Positions 49,362 through 59,184 of a stretch of DNA of 64,000 nt are shown piece after piece; positions within the stretch are counted from its first letter, which is position 1, and every line of letters begins with the position of its first letter. The position numbers and the translations under genes are program-made. The notes under the pieces were generated by a model, which worked only from the letters and a program-made list of their open reading frames with translations, was not told the DNA's origin and ran no database searches. Source of the DNA: Flammeovirga agarivorans (GTDB taxonomy: Bacteria > Bacteroidota > Bacteroidia > Cytophagales > Flammeovirgaceae); contig NZ_JABAIL010000003.1 in NCBI RefSeq assembly GCF_012641475.1, positions 560,318 through 624,317 on the forward strand, in the 5' to 3' direction.

Positions 49362-52300
49362 TTAGAATTGTAATGAAAGACCTGCTCTGTACGTTGCTGC
49401 CACTGGATATTTACCAGTATCTACACCACGATAGAATACATTTTTAGAACCAATTTCTGGATCGTATCCTGAGTAATTTGTAAATACAAATGGATTTTGT
49501 GCACTTACATAGACTCTGAAGTTGTTCATTTTTAACTTTCTAATAGTCTTGTCAGAAAGTGTGTATCCGAATGTGATATTTTGAATTTTTAAGTAAGAAC
49601 CATCTTCCAAGAAATAATCAGAGTAGGTTCTCACGTTCATATGCGATGAACTTCTTCTTGGTGTAGGTACGTTTGATGTAGGATTTTCGGGAGACCAAGC
49701 ATTCACTAATTCTTTGCTTGTCTTTTGCTGATAAGCATAAGCTTTCGTTCCGTTATAGATCTTTGCCCCATACGAACCAAATAACATCACACTAAGGTCA
49801 AATCCTTTGTAAGCGAGGTTGACAGACAAGCCAGCTTCCCAAAGTGGTGTACCACTTCCTTGATATACTCTGTCGTTTTGATCAATCTCTCCATCTCCAT
49901 TTACATCTACATATTTTAGATCACCAAGTTTTGCTGTTGGTATCATCTTTTGGTATTCCTCTAATTCTTCGTTGGTTTTGATAGTACCCTCTGTTGGAAT
50001 TAAGAAAAACGCACCGGCTTCATAACCAGGAATCAAGAAAGTAGTAGGTTCCGAAGAATTACCTAAAGGACGTCCACCAGGTACTGATTCCATTGTTGGA
50101 GCCAATTCTGTAACCTTGTTGAAGTTTCTTGTAAATGTACCGTTTACTGTAAGCTTAAGCTTCTTGATATCAGTGTTATATCCCAAGCCTAATTCAATTC
50201 CCTCATTCGTAAGGTTACCTACATTTTGCCACATTTTATTATAATTTCCAGTAACTGTACCACCTGCTGATGGAGGTAACTCTACTGGCAATAACATGTC
50301 TTTCTTTTCAGAACGATAAAGGTCAAAGTTGAAGAATAAGCGACCGGCAAATAGCTCTCCATCTAAACCAATATTTTGAGAGATATTAGTTTCCCATGTG
50401 ATGTCTTCATCAACATAAGTTGGATTACTTGTACCAGGGTATAAGATGTCATCTTCACCAATACCTAATACATAGTCGATCTGAGGAGTAACGATAGCAA
50501 CATAAGGTAAATCTGCAATTAAGTTACCTAGGCCTTGCCCAGCTTTATCACTACCAGTTTCACCATAACCACCTCTAATTTTTAAACTACTGATGGTAGG
50601 TTTTAAGGCTTCAAAAAACTTTTCTTCACTTATATTCCAACCTGCTGAGAACGATTTGAAAGTTCCCCAGTTATTACTTGGATGGAATCTTGAAGACCCA
50701 TCACTACGAACACTCGCACTAACCATATACTTTCCGTCGTAGCTATACTGCACACGACCTAAGACACCGATATTGCTACTGGCTGTATATCTTTGGTCAA
50801 TACCTCTAACATCTTGAGCTACACCTAGGTTAGGAATATTGTTCGGCATATTAATAGCATGAACAGTTCTTCTATTTGCTTCTGCTGTCTCCCAAGTATT
50901 GCCGGCCAATAAACTCACATGATGTTTCCCCCATTTCTTACTATAAGTAGCAGTATATTCTTGAATGGTTCTTAAGCTATAGGTATCGATATATCTTAAT
51001 TCATTAAGAGGTTTAGATGCTCTTGTGATGTATTCTCCGTTGTTGTTATACACATCGAAAGTTGGGCTGAACCAAACATCGTTGTTGATACCATAAGATC
51101 CACCGATATTGGCATTTAGTTTTAACCCTTTTGCCAATTCATAAGTGATTTTTGCATTACCATTATAGTTGTTTCCCCTAGTTTCATTCGTCTCGTTGAT
51201 ACGCGCTAAAAGGTTTGTCATTCTTTCAGGGTTTGAACCTTCGATTACGTATTCATCACTTTGTTGAATACCTGGTCTAAACGGATCTTGACGAAGGGCT
51301 TGGTACTGTATATTATTTGGAGGGTTGTCCTTATAACTATTCTGATAGCCCATATTGATTTGTACTTTCAACTTATTTTTTTCAAAAGTTGTATTCGCTC
51401 TCAATGTCTTTCTTTGGTAGGCAGATGAGATCTGAATACCCTGCTGGTCAAATAAAGTACCTACAATAGAATACGTTAAGTTCTTAGAACCGCCTGATAA
51501 ACGTAAAGCATGATTTTGAATGGGAGCCATGTCTACCTGTAATTCTTTTAGCCAATCCGTATTGTAATGCATAGCATTAGGATTGTTTTCTAAAGGATTT
51601 GGAGTACTTGGATCTCCTTTCCACATTAAGTGGTTGATGTACATCGCATCTGTAGTATTGGCTAAGTGAACATCAGAAGTGATTTTCTGAACACCATAAT
51701 AAGAATCCAGCGTCACTAACATTTTCCCTTTTTCACCTCTTTTTGTGGTGATTAAGATAACACCAGCCGAAGCTCTAGAGCCATAAATTGCAGCCGACGC
51801 ACCATCTTTTAGTACCTCAACAGATTCGATCTCTTGAGGAGAAAGGTTAGGGTTTGAAGTATACGTGACTCCATCTACCACATAAAGAGGTTCCGATCCA
51901 CCTTCTTGGAAAGAAGAAACACCCCTAACGGTAATGGTAGCGTTTTCACCGGGAGCTCCTGATGCAGAACTCACACTAACACCTGCCATTTGTCCTTGAA
52001 TAGCTGTTCCTAAATCTGATGTGGCCAAAGTATTGATCTGATCCGACTTAACTTGAGCAACAGAACCTGTTACTTCTCGTTTCTCTTGTTGACCATAACC
52101 AATCACGACAACTTCTTCTAGCGTTTCAGTATCCACCTCCATTTGGAGATTGATCTCGGACTTTTTACTCACCTCTACTTCTACAGGCTTGTATCCGATA
52201 TATGAAAAGACAAGAATACTGTTCTTATCATATACCATGATGTTGTAGTTTCCATCAAAATCGGTTACCGTACCTATTGTCGATCCTTTGATAAGAACAT

Positions 52301-52463
52301 TCACTCCAGGAATTGGAGCTTGTTCTTCATCGACAATTGTACCACTTACTTTAAAGGTCTTTTGAGCATAGAGTTTTGAGGTCATTCCTACTGTAAAAAG
52401 AATACTTAGAAAAAATATTCTCCGAAATAGAAGCTGATAAATTACTGATAATTTTCTTTTCAT
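49362..52463 (-). CDS. susC: SusC family TonB-dependent outer-membrane transporter
   Basis: A 1033-residue protein with a signal peptide (about 1-34), a carboxypeptidase-D regulatory-like domain (KVSGTIVDEEQAPIPGVNVLIKGS, about 37-112), a TonB box region with EEVVVIGYGQQ, a plug domain (ITVRGVSSFQEGG, PLYVVDGV, IESVEVLKDGASAAIYGSRAS), and a C-terminal 22-strand barrel ending RAGLSLQF. It imports oligosaccharides with energy from TonB. It heads the minus-strand operon susC - susD - lipoprotein - propeller 1 - propeller 2. A -7 promoter element lies 32 bases upstream and a candidate operator further up. Confidence 0.97.
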   Translation of the reverse strand: MKRKLSVIYQLLFRRIFFLSILFTVGMTSKLYAQKTFKVSGTIVDEEQAPIPGVNVLIKGSTIGTVTDFDGNYNIMVYDKNSILVFSYIGYKPVEVEVSKKSEINLQMEVDTETLEEVVVIGYGQQEKREVTGSVAQVKSDQINTLATSDLGTAIQGQMAGVSVSSASGAPGENATITVRGVSSFQEGGSEPLYVVDGVTYTSNPNLSPQEIESVEVLKDGASAAIYGSRASAGVILITTKRGEKGKMLVTLDSYYGVQKITSDVHLANTTDAMYINHLMWKGDPSTPNPLENNPNAMHYNTDWLKELQVDMAPIQNHALRLSGGSKNLTYSIVGTLFDQQGIQISSAYQRKTLRANTTFEKNKLKVQINMGYQNSYKDNPPNNIQYQALRQDPFRPGIQQSDEYVIEGSNPERMTNLLARINETNETRGNNYNGNAKITYELAKGLKLNANIGGSYGINNDVWFSPTFDVYNNNGEYITRASKPLNELRYIDTYSLRTIQEYTATYSKKWGKHHVSLLAGNTWETAEANRRTVHAINMPNNIPNLGVAQDVRGIDQRYTASSNIGVLGRVQYSYDGKYMVSASVRSDGSSRFHPSNNWGTFKSFSAGWNISEEKFFEALKPTISSLKIRGGYGETGSDKAGQGLGNLIADLPYVAIVTPQIDYVLGIGEDDILYPGTSNPTYVDEDITWETNISQNIGLDGELFAGRLFFNFDLYRSEKKDMLLPVELPPSAGGTVTGNYNKMWQNVGNLTNEGIELGLGYNTDIKKLKLTVNGTFTRNFNKVTELAPTMESVPGGRPLGNSSEPTTFLIPGYEAGAFFLIPTEGTIKTNEELEEYQKMIPTAKLGDLKYVDVNGDGEIDQNDRVYQGSGTPLWEAGLSVNLAYKGFDLSVMLFGSYGAKIYNGTKAYAYQQKTSKELVNAWSPENPTSNVPTPRRSSSHMNVRTYSDYFLEDGSYLKIQNITFGYTLSDKTIRKLKMNNFRVYVSAQNPFVFTNYSGYDPEIGSKNVFYRGVDTGKYPVAATYRAGLSLQF

Positions 52464-52494
52464 TTCATAAAAGATTAGTTCTTAATAATGACTC

Positions 52495-52502
52495 CAAAGC
52501 TA
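52495..52502 (-). promoter_or_regulatory. -7 promoter element of susC
   Basis: On the minus strand TAGCTTTG matches TAnnTTTG, 31 bases before the susC ATG. No good -33 element is visible, consistent with activator dependence. Confidence 0.5.
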
Positions 52503-52537
52503 AGCGTACATATGACACCTATTGCGTACGAATACCT

Positions 52538-52603
52538 ATAAAAAATGGGGGTGGTAAATATCTGATTAGCGAAAAAAAAAATCCCTTGATGATTGGTGTA
52601 AAA
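52538..52603 (-). promoter_or_regulatory. Candidate HTCS operator upstream of susC
   Basis: It contains AAAAAATGGGGGTGGTAAAT (plus-strand 52540-52559) and GGTGTAAAA (52595-52603). The first string recurs upstream of the HTCS gene and in weaker form upstream of the 36870 sulfatase operon. The position about 35 bases upstream of the -7 element suits an activator. Confidence 0.4.
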
Positions 52604-52724
52604 ATTATTTCCCCCTTCTTTTATAGTGTCTCTATTATTTATCTTTTAATATTATGGTAATCATGGTGTTATATCCTTTATTTTTAGTGTCTGATTAAAT
52701 TTTATCGGTGGTAAATGCATATGT

Positions 52725-55700
52725 TTATTGCATTTCTGCATCCTCAATTTCTTCTTCTTTTTTCTTTTTATTTCTCAAGAAGTGAGAAGGAGGGACACCA
52801 AATTCTTTCTTGAAACAGTTTCTAAAATATTTTAAATCACTGAATCCTACTTCGTAAGTGACATCACTTACACAGTATCTACCCATCTTCAGTAATTGAG
52901 CAGCTCTTTTTAATCTAATATTTCTAATAAAGATTTTTGCCGTTTGCTCAGTCAATGCTTTCAACTTCTGATTAAGACGTAGTGGATTCGTACCGTATTC
53001 ATGAGCAAGCTTTTCAACGGTAAACTTCGGATCTGAAATATTTTCCTCTACAATATCTATCAGACGGTTTAAGAAACGTTCATCGATAGAAGTAAATGTA
53101 ACTTCACTCGGTTGGGTATCAATATTCGTTCTGAAGTTCTTTTGTAGACGTTTTCTATTCTCAACAAGCGTGTTTATTCTTGCCATCAATACTTCAGTAT
53201 TAAAAGGTTTAGTAACATAGGCATCGACACCATATTCATACCCTTTTAATTTACTGTCATTAGAGTTTTTAGCCGTTAGAAGTATAATCGGTAAATGACA
53301 AACCTGAACATCTTCTCTAATTTTTCTCGTTAATTCATATCCATCCATAATCGGCATCATAATATCCGAAAGAATTAAGTTAGGCATTACCTCTTTTGCT
53401 AATTGAAAAGCCTTTTCGCCATCTTCTGCTTTATACACCTTGAAAGTATCTTTCAAAAGATCATAAAGAAGATCAAGTATTGCAGGGTTATCGTCTGCAA
53501 TAACAATTTTCGGTTTTGTTGTTAGGCTTAGTTCTTCTTCTTGAGCTGTTAATTCCTCTTCTTCTTCATTTTCAATCACTACAGCTTCTTCTGAAATGCT
53601 TTCAATTTTTACATCATCTTGATAAGCAACTTCATCAAGAGGGAATTGAATTTTGAAAGTGGAACCAGCATTTTGTTTACTTTCTACCTCAATAGTACCA
53701 TGGTGTAACTCCACTAAACTCTTTGTAAATGATAGGCCAATTCCAGTTCCTTCACTTTTTGATTTTGTCTGATTATCTACTTGATAGAACGGTTCGAACA
53801 AATACTTTAGATGCTCTTCAGAGATACCAAAACCTGTATCTTTTACTTCGATAACGACATGGTTATTTTCTTGCTGAATAGTCATTTTTACCTGACCTGC
53901 ATAGGTAAACTTAAAGGCATTGGAAAGTAAGTTGTTCAAGATTTTCTTTAGTTTATCCTGATCAAATAACCCCTTAATAGAGTGCGTTTTGATATCCAAA
54001 GAAAAGTCTACTCTTTCATGATTGGCAAACTCTTTAAACGAATGGTAAATCTGCTCCGTAAACAATACCCAATCTCCTTGTTTTACTTGAAGTGCGGTAT
54101 GCCCTTGTTCCATTTTTCGGAAGTCTAGTAGCTGATTGACCAGGTTCATTAAATGGTTCACATTTTTATGAATCAGCTTGTAATACTTTTCTTTTTCCAA
54201 TGAAGAATAAGCATTCCCTTTACTCATTAATTGTTCAATTGGTGTATGAATGAGTGTCAAAGGAGTTCTTAATTCATGAGAGATATTCGTAAAGAATTGC
54301 AACTTCATTTGACTTAGGTGCTCCAGTTTTTCTCTTTCAAACTGTTCCAACTCTAATTGATGTCTCTTTTTTACAGTAATTAGAGAGAATCTAGAGAAGA
54401 GGTAAATGAAACCAACGATGGCAATCACATAGAGTACCTTTGCCCATAAAGTAGCCCACCAAGGAGCTGCTATTTCAATATCGAGATATAATGATTTAGG
54501 GTTCCAGATATTATCTCCATTAGATGCTTTTACTTCTAAAGTGTAGTTGCCGGGAGATAAGTTGGTATACTTTGCTATTCTGAAATCAGCGTTAGTTGTA
54601 ATCCAGTTCTCATCAAATCCATTAAGCTTATACTTGTATTTGTTCTTGAATGGAGATCCATAATGTAAGCCTGCAAATTGTACAGCAAAGCTATTTTGAT
54701 CATGGTTAAGCTGTATTTTTTGTGTGTATTGAATATTCTTTTTTAGAATAACATTCCCATCTAAAGTATCATTGACATGGATATTTTTATTCAGAACACT
54801 TAGTTCAGTAAATACTAAATCTCCAACTAGATAATCATCGACAATTTCATGAGGAGTGAAATAATTGATACCATTCACGCCGCCAAACATCAGGTCGCCA
54901 TTTTTTAGTTTGCAAGCAGCCAGATCACTGAACTCATTATCTTGAAGGCCATCACTTATGTTGTAATTTTTTATTTCTCTGGAATCCAGATTTATTCTTG
55001 TGATGCCATTGTTACTTGCAATCCATAGGTTTTGGTAGTCATCTTCTAATATAGATTTGATGATATTACTAGGTAGTCCATCATCAATTTTAATATGTTC
55101 GAAAGAAATACCATCTCCATTAACTTTTTCTGGGTTGACGATATTTAGTCCTCCGCCCATTGTTCCGATCCAGATCTCACCGTTTGATGCTTCAAAAACG
55201 GGTAGTAAATAGTTGTAGGAAAGGCTGTTTTTTTGATCTTCATGATGTTGATAGATCTCAAATGCGGGTCTGTCTTTTAATTTCTCTTCTTTTGAAATAA
55301 ATACTAAACCATCTGATGAACCTACCCATAAATTGCCATAACTGTCGATAAGAATATTGCGGATAAGTTTTACTTTTCCCTGTTGAAGATCTTTTTGATT
55401 GGAAATATTGGTCCATTCAATTTTACCATTATTCTTTATGCCTCTGATCAGTCCTTTACCATAAGTACCCAACCAAATCACATCATCCCCATCACTTTGA
55501 ATCGTAAAAGACGGGGCATCCTCATTTTCAGTTAGAAGGAATTTAGCATCAATATCAGTTAGTGTTTCAAGGTTCGTATCAATATCCATTTGATAAACCT
55601 TTCCTTTTTTTCTGATCCCAAACATAAGTTGATCTCCCCATTCGGTAATATCAAAAGTGGTGTTTGGTTTAAGGTTTTCGATAGTGAATGATTTGTACCC

Positions 55701-56912
55701 TACATTCATACCTTTACTACTATTCTCTAAGACATTTAAGGCTCCCCCTTGAGTACCCACCCAAATTCGACCTTTACTGTCTTCGTAAATTGATCTTATT
55801 TTATTGTAGGAAATACTACTTGGATCATTGGTTTTATAGATGTCTTTAAAACGTTTACCGTTTGGATTGTATTTGATAACACCCCCACCTTTAGTACCTA
55901 TCCAAATTACACCTAATTTATCTTTGTATACTTCAGTAATGATATTTATTTTTAAGGCATCAAAGTTTTCACTATGAATATGTTTCTTTTGAATATAGGT
56001 CCCTGAAACCTCATCGTATTCCATAAAAAGTAACCCTTTTCTAGTACCACCAATCATGTACTTATTAGGATCAATACATAAAGTGTTGAACCTTGAGGTA
56101 GATACTTTTCTTAAAGATGATTTCTCTTCATTAAATAGCTGTATGCCATGAGGTCCTGAAAAGAATACTCCATCTTCCGATTCTGTGATATCCTTTACTG
56201 GAGGAATCTTCGTATTTGATATTTCTTTAAATGTATAAGACGGTTGATTATTGGAAGGCTTGATGGCGATTTGTAACCCTTTTTTTGTCCCTACCCATAG
56301 ATTTCCATTTCTGTCATTAAATAATTTAACGACACCATTGGATAAAATACTTTTAGAATTATGGTGGTTAGCGTAATATTTTTGAACCTTCAATTGGTCT
56401 TTTGTTAACTCATCAGCAGGTATTCGATTCAACCCCTTTGTGGTGCCCACCCATAGGTTGCCTTCATCATCGAGAGCTAAGGAATGCACATTGTTAGAGC
56501 TAAGTATTTTTGAGTCTTGAACGTTACGAAAGGAGGTCATTTCACCCGTCTCCAAGTTTAATCTACAGATACCAGAATTTAATAATCCTATCCAAAGGTT
56601 ATTGAATTGATCTTCTTGAAAACAACTAATGATATTAGAAGTAAGCTGATGGGTATCCATGCTATAGTTGGTAAAACTATACCCATCGAATCTACTGATT
56701 CCTGCGTTGGTACCGAACCACATGAGCCCCTTACTATCTTGATAGATGCTAGTGATATCATTTTGTACTAGACCATTTTTAGTAGAGTACAATTGTATAT
56801 CAAAAACAATTTCATTCTCTTGTGCATGCAACTGATGCGAAAATAAAGAGAAAAGTAATAGGGTAATTTTAGCAATTATAGTACTGTTGGTTGTGAAGTA
56901 GTAATTTTTCAT
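52725..56912 (-). CDS. Hybrid two-component system sensor/regulator (HTCS)
   Basis: A 1395-residue one-protein signalling system. Signal peptide about 1-31; a periplasmic sensor with many two-component propeller repeats (e.g. DSKGLMWFGTNAGISRFDG, DDEGNLWVGTTKGLNRI) to about 735; a Y_Y_Y domain (KYKLNGFDENWITTNADF) to about 810; one membrane helix (about 823-842); a histidine kinase with His879 in ISHELRTP; ATPase motifs NNLLSNAFKFT, DTGFGIS and GTGIGLS; a receiver domain with phospho-acceptor Asp1183 in LSDIMMPIMDG; and an AraC-type DNA-binding domain at about 1285-1385. HTCS proteins detect a specific oligosaccharide in the periplasm and activate the local locus. It is the only sensor of this kind here and sits between the sus operon and the fucosidase genes. 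Confidence 0.96.
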   Translation of the reverse strand: MKNYYFTTNSTIIAKITLLLFSLFSHQLHAQENEIVFDIQLYSTKNGLVQNDITSIYQDSKGLMWFGTNAGISRFDGYSFTNYSMDTHQLTSNIISCFQEDQFNNLWIGLLNSGICRLNLETGEMTSFRNVQDSKILSSNNVHSLALDDEGNLWVGTTKGLNRIPADELTKDQLKVQKYYANHHNSKSILSNGVVKLFNDRNGNLWVGTKKGLQIAIKPSNNQPSYTFKEISNTKIPPVKDITESEDGVFFSGPHGIQLFNEEKSSLRKVSTSRFNTLCIDPNKYMIGGTRKGLLFMEYDEVSGTYIQKKHIHSENFDALKINIITEVYKDKLGVIWIGTKGGGVIKYNPNGKRFKDIYKTNDPSSISYNKIRSIYEDSKGRIWVGTQGGALNVLENSSKGMNVGYKSFTIENLKPNTTFDITEWGDQLMFGIRKKGKVYQMDIDTNLETLTDIDAKFLLTENEDAPSFTIQSDGDDVIWLGTYGKGLIRGIKNNGKIEWTNISNQKDLQQGKVKLIRNILIDSYGNLWVGSSDGLVFISKEEKLKDRPAFEIYQHHEDQKNSLSYNYLLPVFEASNGEIWIGTMGGGLNIVNPEKVNGDGISFEHIKIDDGLPSNIIKSILEDDYQNLWIASNNGITRINLDSREIKNYNISDGLQDNEFSDLAACKLKNGDLMFGGVNGINYFTPHEIVDDYLVGDLVFTELSVLNKNIHVNDTLDGNVILKKNIQYTQKIQLNHDQNSFAVQFAGLHYGSPFKNKYKYKLNGFDENWITTNADFRIAKYTNLSPGNYTLEVKASNGDNIWNPKSLYLDIEIAAPWWATLWAKVLYVIAIVGFIYLFSRFSLITVKKRHQLELEQFEREKLEHLSQMKLQFFTNISHELRTPLTLIHTPIEQLMSKGNAYSSLEKEKYYKLIHKNVNHLMNLVNQLLDFRKMEQGHTALQVKQGDWVLFTEQIYHSFKEFANHERVDFSLDIKTHSIKGLFDQDKLKKILNNLLSNAFKFTYAGQVKMTIQQENNHVVIEVKDTGFGISEEHLKYLFEPFYQVDNQTKSKSEGTGIGLSFTKSLVELHHGTIEVESKQNAGSTFKIQFPLDEVAYQDDVKIESISEEAVVIENEEEEELTAQEEELSLTTKPKIVIADDNPAILDLLYDLLKDTFKVYKAEDGEKAFQLAKEVMPNLILSDIMMPIMDGYELTRKIREDVQVCHLPIILLTAKNSNDSKLKGYEYGVDAYVTKPFNTEVLMARINTLVENRKRLQKNFRTNIDTQPSEVTFTSIDERFLNRLIDIVEENISDPKFTVEKLAHEYGTNPLRLNQKLKALTEQTAKIFIRNIRLKRAAQLLKMGRYCVSDVTYEVGFSDLKYFRNCFKKEFGVPPSHFLRNKKKKEEEIEDAEMQ

Positions 56913-57478
56913 AAGTTCATTTCATTGTGGTGGATATAGTATCAAAAAAATCCTCTCCAGAGTACCTTAATAGTCCCTTTTGAAGTGCTAGTGATTTAAA
57001 TGAAAATCAAATAGAGTAATTATTTACTAGGGTGAAATTAGTATTATTTATCCCCATTTTTTGCCCAATAGGGTAGTTTTTCAAAAAATCACCCGCTAAT
57101 AAGGACTAAAATCAAGTGGTTGTTTTTTCAAGGGTAGTAAGTGATAAGTTTAAAAAATGATTTGACTACAAAAATAACGCTTTAGTTTTAAAATTATTCA
57201 TTGATGTATTGAATCAGTAGGTTGTTAAATGACAATTTATGCTAAAAACGACTACTTCTCTCGTCTCTATTTTCAAAAAGGTCAATCCCACACTAAAACC
57301 GCTTGTTTTTTCATCTATGGATTATTACCCCAATTGGTTTACTAAAATTCTCTAATCAACTCATAGTATCCCTATACATTTGTTTCAAGCAAGAAGAAAT
57401 CGGTCAATAGTTACTGATCACTTTGTTGGCTTTTGAAATCAAATCTAAAAGTCTTTGACTTACATAAAATAGGATAGT
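56913..57478. promoter_or_regulatory. Divergent regulatory region, HTCS / GH29
   Basis: 566 bases without an ORF. Near 57045-57065 the complement reads AAAAAATGGGGATAAAT, close to the element upstream of susC. ATTATTACCCC at 57321-57331 resembles the ATTACC strings upstream of the sulfatase genes. I see no convincing small RNA or terminator. It should hold the promoters of the HTCS gene and of the fucosidase operon and may permit autoregulation. Confidence 0.45.
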
Positions 57479-59080
57479 ATGAAATTAATGAAGACATTTT
57501 CTCTGTCTGTGATGTGTGCTCTAGGAGCTTGCCAAATGCAACCAAGACAGCAAGAACTAAAATCAACTGAAAAATACACAGAAGACTGGAAGTCGTTATC
57601 GAAGGTAAATAAATCTCCAGATTGGTTTAGAGACGCCAAGTTTGGTATCTATACTCACTGGGGACCAATTTCCGGTGCATTTGTAAATATGAAGCCAAAG
57701 CAAAAACTTGCAGGATGGCATGGTATGATGATGTATGGAAAAAATGGTATCCCTAACTGGAGAACTGGTGAGTTACCAAAGCATAAAGATGGAAGTGTCA
57801 ACAACGACCCAACATCGAACTATTTACATCATGTAGAACAATTTGGTGATCCTGCCGAATTCGGTTACAAATACTTGATCGAAAACTTTAAGCCTACAGG
57901 TTTTGATCCACAGAAATGGGCAGAGCTTTTTGAAAAGTCAGGTGCTAAATATGCAGGCCCAGTGGCAATGCACCATGATAACTTTGCGATGTGGGATAGT
58001 AAAGCGACAAGATGGAACTCTGTAAATTATGGAGGAGTAGATGTTTCTAAAGAGTTAAAATCTGAAGTTGAGAAAAGAGGGATGAAGTTTATTGCTTCTT
58101 TTCACCATGCATTTACTTGGAAGTATTTTGCACCTGCTCATGAATATGGTGGAGTAGATCCAAAAGATTATGATCTATATACTGATCCTCATGATTATTA
58201 CAACAATGAACCAACAGAAAGATTCTATAAAGAATGGTGGGCTAAACTAAAAGAATATATCGATACCTATCAGCCTGATATTATTTGGTTCGATTGGTGG
58301 TTGGAAAATATGAATGAAGAAAGTAGAAAGAAATTCTTAGCCTATTACTATAACAAGGGTATCGAATGGAACAAAGAAGTGGCTGTTCTTTTTAAAGAAG
58401 AGACTTTCCCCGAGATTACTGCTGTTCGTGACTATGAAAGAGGAAGACCGAACCAGCCAAAAGAAGATGTTTGGATTACTGATACGTCTCCAGGTACTTG
58501 GTTCTATAGATCGAATGCTAAGTTTGTCTCATCCGATGAGCTTGTAGATATCCTTATCGATATTGTAGCCAAAAATGGTAACATGTTATTAAATGTACCT
58601 CCAAACCCTGATGGAACAATTCCTGTTGAAATGGAAAACCTTTTATTGGATATGGGAAATTGGTTAGCAGTGAATGGTGACGCTATTTACGGGACAAGAC
58701 CTTGGACTATTTTTGGAGAAGGACCTACAAGAATCCCTGCAGGTGGACATAAAATTGAAAGAAAGAAAATCAGATATAAAGCGAATGACATTCGATTTAC
58801 TAAAAAGAGCAATAATGAGTTTTACGCTTTAGTAATGGACACACCAAAAGGTGATATCAAAATCAAGTCGTTAAGCTCAGCGATTGGTCTATTAAATAAC
58901 AAAATCGAGAAAGTGACCTTACTAGGAAGTAGCGAAGAATTAAAATGGAAAAGAACAGATGATGGGCTAATTATTCAACGTCCGAAGTCTTTCCCAACAA
59001 AATTTGCTCATGCTTTCAGAATCTTATGTGAAGGTTACTCTGAAACTGAACTTGGAGGAGAGTTCGAGCAGGTATTATAA
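57479..59080 (+). CDS. GH29 alpha-L-fucosidase, probable lipoprotein
   Basis: A 533-residue protein with a possible lipobox at Cys18 (LGAC). The GH29 barrel shows WFRDAKFGIYTHWGPISGAFV, AKYAGPVAMHHDNFAMWDS, RWNSVNYGGVDVSKEL, a MKFIASFHHAFTW strand, the nucleophile Asp272 in IIWFDWWLEN, and the late NGNMLLNVPPNPDGTIP, followed by a C-terminal beta-sandwich. HHDNF replaces the common HHDGF. It removes alpha-L-fucose from glycan ends. It is the first of a co-directional group with a second GH29 and an aldose epimerase, supporting fucose in the substrate. Confidence 0.93.
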   Translation: MKLMKTFSLSVMCALGACQMQPRQQELKSTEKYTEDWKSLSKVNKSPDWFRDAKFGIYTHWGPISGAFVNMKPKQKLAGWHGMMMYGKNGIPNWRTGELPKHKDGSVNNDPTSNYLHHVEQFGDPAEFGYKYLIENFKPTGFDPQKWAELFEKSGAKYAGPVAMHHDNFAMWDSKATRWNSVNYGGVDVSKELKSEVEKRGMKFIASFHHAFTWKYFAPAHEYGGVDPKDYDLYTDPHDYYNNEPTERFYKEWWAKLKEYIDTYQPDIIWFDWWLENMNEESRKKFLAYYYNKGIEWNKEVAVLFKEETFPEITAVRDYERGRPNQPKEDVWITDTSPGTWFYRSNAKFVSSDELVDILIDIVAKNGNMLLNVPPNPDGTIPVEMENLLLDMGNWLAVNGDAIYGTRPWTIFGEGPTRIPAGGHKIERKKIRYKANDIRFTKKSNNEFYALVMDTPKGDIKIKSLSSAIGLLNNKIEKVTLLGSSEELKWKRTDDGLIIQRPKSFPTKFAHAFRILCEGYSETELGGEFEQVL

Positions 59081-59184
59081 ATAGGTGCGGTTAAGTATGA
59101 GGGGAAGGGAATAGGATTCTGATTAAAAGCATAATGATCAACCCTTCCTCATCTATTACTCCTTTACCTTAAAAGTGTGGTATA

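Noticed and set aside
59096-59151. GAGGGGAAGGG / CCCTTCCTC hairpin between the two GH29 genes
   Set aside because: The arms match only with a two-base bulge and the loop is over 30 bases; no T run follows. Not strong enough to call a terminator.
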